NCBI RefSeq assembly: GCF_004217185.1
Contig: NZ_SHKL01000001.1
Coordinates: 1,301,001-1,365,000 of the forward strand
Reading direction: 5' to 3'
DNA length: 64,000 nucleotides
Origin: Pseudonocardia sediminis
GTDB taxonomy: Bacteria > Actinomycetota > Actinomycetes > Mycobacteriales > Pseudonocardiaceae
Shown here: piece by piece, positions 61,698-64,000 of the stretch
How positions within the stretch are numbered: position 1 is the first letter of the stretch
How the letters are laid out: each line of letters begins with the position of its first letter
Position numbers and translations under genes: made by a program
The notes under the pieces: generated by a model
What the model was told of the DNA's origin: nothing
Databases searched by the model: none
The model's input: the letters and a program-made list of their open reading frames with translations, nothing else

Positions 61698-62684
61698 GTG
61701 AAGCTCGGGGTCACCATGCCGATCGACGACGGGTTGGGGGTTCCGGAGTACGTGCGGCTCGCCCGGGCCGCGGAGGACTGCGGCTACGACTCCGTCTGGG
61801 CCGGTGAGGTGGCCGGGCCGGAGGTGTTCTCCCTGCTCGGGGTTCTGGCGGCGTCGACGGCGCGGGTACGGCTCGGGACCGGGATCGCGTCGGTCTACCC
61901 GCGCTCGCCCGCACTGGCCGCGATGGGTTTCGCGACGCTGGCGTCGGCCGCTCCGGGACGGATCCTGGCCGGGATCGGCGCGAGCAGCCCGATGATCGTC
62001 CGCGACTGGCACGGCCGGGACTTCGACGCACCGCTGGCGACGATCGAGGGGTACGTCGCCGCGCTGCGGTCGGCCTGGGCGGGGGAGCGCGTGCACGTCG
62101 AGCACCCGCGCACGCACGGGTTCCGCGCGTCGCTGCTCCCGCCCGCACCACCGCCGATCGTGCTGGCCGCGATGAACCCCCGGATGCTGCGGCTCGCCGG
62201 ACGGATCGCCGACGGCGTGTTCGTGACCTGGTGCCCGCCGGACGAGGTCGAGTCCCGGCTGGCGTACGTCCGGGAGGGCGAGCGCGAGGCCGGGCGGGAG
62301 CCGGGCAGCGTCTGGGCGATGGCGTCGTTCTGGGCCTACGCCGGTGACCGCACCGACGAGGCGATGACGCGGATGCGCCGTCTCGTCCTGCAGTACGCGA
62401 TGGTGCCGACGCACCGGGACTCCTTCGCCGGCGCGTTCGCCGACCTGGACCGCGCCACCGCGCTCTGGACCTCCGGAGACCGGGCGGGCGCCCTGGCCCT
62501 GGTCCCGGACGCGGCCGTGCACCACCTCTGCGCCGTCAGCGACGGGTCCGACGTCGCCGGCCGGGCCGCGGACCTGCGCACGGCCGGAATCGAACTCCCG
62601 GTCCTGCTCACCCCGGGCGCGGTCCCGGGCGACCTCGAAGGCCCCCTCCAGACCATCACCCGCACCGCCGACGCCGCCCTCTGA
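61698..62684 (+). CDS. LLM-class flavin/F420-dependent oxidoreductase
   Basis: A 328-residue luciferase-fold enzyme. VKLGVTMPIDDGLGVPEYV opens it, then YDSVWAGEVAGPEVFSLLG, RVRLGTGIASVYPRSP, GRILAGIGASSPMIVRDWHG and the C-terminal RLAGRIADGVFVTWCPP. It resembles the TIGR03564/MER-like F420-dependent group by pattern and lacks an obvious partner gene. It sits downstream of palindromes B and C and may be a separate transcript from the coupled genes upstream. GTG 61698 has only a weak GGGGTGGGGA site. Confidence 0.8.
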   Translation: MKLGVTMPIDDGLGVPEYVRLARAAEDCGYDSVWAGEVAGPEVFSLLGVLAASTARVRLGTGIASVYPRSPALAAMGFATLASAAPGRILAGIGASSPMIVRDWHGRDFDAPLATIEGYVAALRSAWAGERVHVEHPRTHGFRASLLPPAPPPIVLAAMNPRMLRLAGRIADGVFVTWCPPDEVESRLAYVREGEREAGREPGSVWAMASFWAYAGDRTDEAMTRMRRLVLQYAMVPTHRDSFAGAFADLDRATALWTSGDRAGALALVPDAAVHHLCAVSDGSDVAGRAADLRTAGIELPVLLTPGAVPGDLEGPLQTITRTADAAL

Positions 62685-62734
62685 GCCCGCTGCCCGCCCC
62701 TGCCCCGCCACCTCGGCCCGGCCGGGTGAGGCGG

Positions 62735-63301
62735 TCAGCCCATCGACTTCTGGCCGTCGAGGGTCTCGCGGAGGATGTCGGCGTGGCCGGAGTGCTGGGC
62801 GGTCTCGCCGATGATGTGGGACAGCGCGTGCCGGGCGCTCCACCGCGTGCCGGCCGGGAACCAGGGTGCGTCCGGGAGCGGGTACGCGACGTCGAGGTCG
62901 ACGGTCGCGACGAGCGCGTCGGTCCGCGCCGCGACCTCGTCGTAGCGGGCGAGGAGACGCTCCAGGGTGTCGCCGTCGTCGAGGGTGAAGTCGTCACGCT
63001 CCGCGTCGGTGTCCGGCGACCACTCCGCCCAGCTTTCGGAGCCGGCCACGACCCCGGTCAGGATGAAGTCGACCCAGCCCGCCTCGCACTCGGCGACGTG
63101 CTTGAGCAGCCCGGCCAGGGTCAGCGCGCTCGCGGTCGGACGGCGACGGGCGTCGTCGTCGGAGAGTCCGCGCACCGTGTACCGCAGCAACATGCGGTGC
63201 TTGGCCAGGGTCTCGAGCAGCACGGCCCGCTCCCCGGTCGGTTCACCTCCGGCGTCGGTGAACGCGTCGACGAGGGTGGTGGCGGACGTCGTGTCGCTCA
63301 T
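62735..63301 (-). CDS. DinB/DUF664-family protein
   Basis: A 188-residue protein of the DinB four-helix metal-binding superfamily (mycothiol- or bacillithiol-dependent transferases and relatives). The three His ligands are plausible in LAGLLKHVAECEAGW (first), RWSARHALSHIIGETAQHSGHADIL (second and third). It ends in DGQKSMG. Members may transfer mycothiol to electrophiles or act in maleylpyruvate isomerisation; function not set. A second copy lies at 63583. ATG 63301 is the start. Confidence 0.84.
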   Translation of the reverse strand: MSDTTSATTLVDAFTDAGGEPTGERAVLLETLAKHRMLLRYTVRGLSDDDARRRPTASALTLAGLLKHVAECEAGWVDFILTGVVAGSESWAEWSPDTDAERDDFTLDDGDTLERLLARYDEVAARTDALVATVDLDVAYPLPDAPWFPAGTRWSARHALSHIIGETAQHSGHADILRETLDGQKSMG

Positions 63302-63533
63302 GGGTCTCTGCCTCTCGTGGAGCCCGCCCGGGTCGTCCCCGGCCTGATGAGAACGACGGTAGGCCCCGATGAGGACACCTTCGGTCCTCGTCGGGTAGAT
63401 CGAGTCGGACGCTGTTGCGGCCGCACACGTGCCGCTTCCGTGTCGCGCCACCGCACGAAAGCTCCATGAGTGCGCAGCCGGGGTGCGTCCGATCCCGCTC
63501 GGGTTCGGGTGGTGAGGTGGTCCGGACGTGCGA

Positions 63534-63563
63534 ACGCCCGCGCAGCGGGGGCTGCGCGGGCGT
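63534..63563 (-). terminator. hairpin terminator after the second DinB-like gene
   Basis: Perfect 12-bp arms 63534-63545 and 63552-63563 (13 bp counting the closing C-G) around a short G-rich loop, 20 bases beyond the stop codon. The rest of the 281-base gap up to 63302 shows nothing further. Confidence 0.75.
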
Positions 63564-63582
63564 CGGTCGAGCGGGTGGGGGC

Positions 63583-64000
63583 TCAGCCCATGGTCTTCTG
63601 ACCGTCGATGGCCTCGCGGATGATGTCCGCGTGTCCGGCGTGCTGGCTGATCTCGGCGAGCATGTGGATCGCCACACGGCGCACCGACCAGCGCGCGCCC
63701 GGCTCGAACCACGGTGCGACCGGGAGGTCGTGGGCGCTGTCGAGGTCGGCGGTGCGCAGGACCTCCTCGGTCCGCGCCGCGACCTGATCCACCCGGGCGC
63801 GGAGAACGTCGAGGGTCTCGTCGTCGGAGAGGACGAACCGGGTGTCCTCCCACTCGACCTCGCCCCAGCTGTCGTCGGCGTCGATCGCGTTCCAGTCGAC
63901 GTCCGAGCCCTCGCCACCCTCGAACGCGGCCGCGCCCTCGACGGCGAAGCGGAACCACTGCTCCTCGGTGTCCGCGACGTGCTTGAGCAGCGACGCGATC
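63583..64000 (-). CDS. DinB-family protein, second copy, cut by window edge
   Basis: The reading frame is open to the right edge, so the N-terminus is missing; 139 codons are visible. Sequence in frame begins IASLLKHVADTEEQWFRF and ends ADIIREAIDGQKTMG. It parallels the DinB-like protein at 62735 over the whole visible stretch: LLKHVA plus E and W, then PW(F)..G.RWS, then ISQHAGHADI. The His ligands (LKHVAD, IHMLAEISQHAGHAD) are kept. The two copies probably arose by duplication. Confidence 0.8.
   Translation of the reverse strand, partial: IASLLKHVADTEEQWFRFAVEGAAAFEGGEGSDVDWNAIDADDSWGEVEWEDTRFVLSDDETLDVLRARVDQVAARTEEVLRTADLDSAHDLPVAPWFEPGARWSVRRVAIHMLAEISQHAGHADIIREAIDGQKTMG

Noticed and set aside
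1..64000. CRISPR arrays, insertion sequences, phage genes, rRNA
   Set aside because: No regularly spaced repeats, transposase, integrase or ribosomal sequence was seen on either strand.

Overview
The window is high-GC DNA (roughly 72 percent by eye) with strong G/C third-position bias. It carries F420- and mycofactocin-linked enzyme families, an actinobacterial-type IHF, an IdeR/DtxR-type iron box and an actinobacterial uppP/DUF3090/SCO1664 block. This points to an actinomycete chromosome, most likely Pseudonocardiaceae (Pseudonocardia-like). That genus call is inference from gene families and composition. About 60 genes lie on both strands. There is one tRNA, and I see no IS element, phage gene, rRNA or CRISPR. 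No stretch longer than 300 bases lacks a gene. The longest gaps (4409-4684, 26770-27051, 63302-63582) hold only what is listed for them.

0-8.8 kb: the end of a CocE-type hydrolase, then a four-gene compatible-solute (OpuC-type) ABC importer that appears leaderless, a divergent mIHF paralogue, a type II NADH dehydrogenase, and a convergent asparagine synthetase/nitrilase pair. 8.9-14.4 kb: a leftward envelope and regulatory block made of a very large LytR-CpsA-Psr protein with about 525 residues of disordered N-terminus, a TIM-barrel-like lipoprotein and a LytTR response regulator. 14.6-19.4 kb: an LLM flavoenzyme, a MftD-like FMN enzyme outside any mycofactocin cluster, an SDR and a homogentisate-dioxygenase-like cupin. 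19.4-23.3 kb: a candidate metal module with a PepSY membrane protein, a His-rich DUF5134 membrane protein, a SigC-like ECF sigma factor and a divergent membrane-bound zinc-finger anti-sigma factor. 23.3-34.2 kb: kynureninase, acyl-CoA dehydrogenase, a DUF3558 lipoprotein pair, a divergent DegT-aminotransferase/GMC-oxidoreductase pair, an iron-box-controlled siderophore-binding lipoprotein, a DICT-GGDEF protein and an MFS pump.

34.3-46 kb: tRNA-Leu(GAG), M20 peptidase, SDR, VOC protein, the conserved uppP - histidine phosphatase - DUF3090 - SCO1664 block beside an aldo/keto-reductase-like protein lacking most catalytic residues, a TauE exporter, an epoxide-hydrolase-like enzyme and 6-phosphogluconate dehydrogenase. 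46-52.5 kb: an MFS pump, DUF2127, a flavin monooxygenase, threonine dehydratase, and a MoxR ATPase/VWA pair transcribed with a mycofactocin-type SDR.

52.5-62.7 kb is the most interesting part. It looks like a catabolic island: mycofactocin-type SDR, two paralogous acyl-CoA ligases, DedA, two small MaoC/hotdog subunits, a phytoene-desaturase-like flavoprotein, two LLM (probably F420) enzymes and a SnoaL-like protein. Two promoters in it share a near-identical 20-bp palindrome of TetR-operator type, although no TetR gene is in the window. A family of three long imperfect palindromes (45994, 61517, 61627) shows paired stem changes and a shared asymmetry, which suggests a dispersed REP-like element. 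The window ends in two neighbouring DinB-like genes, the last one cut by the edge.
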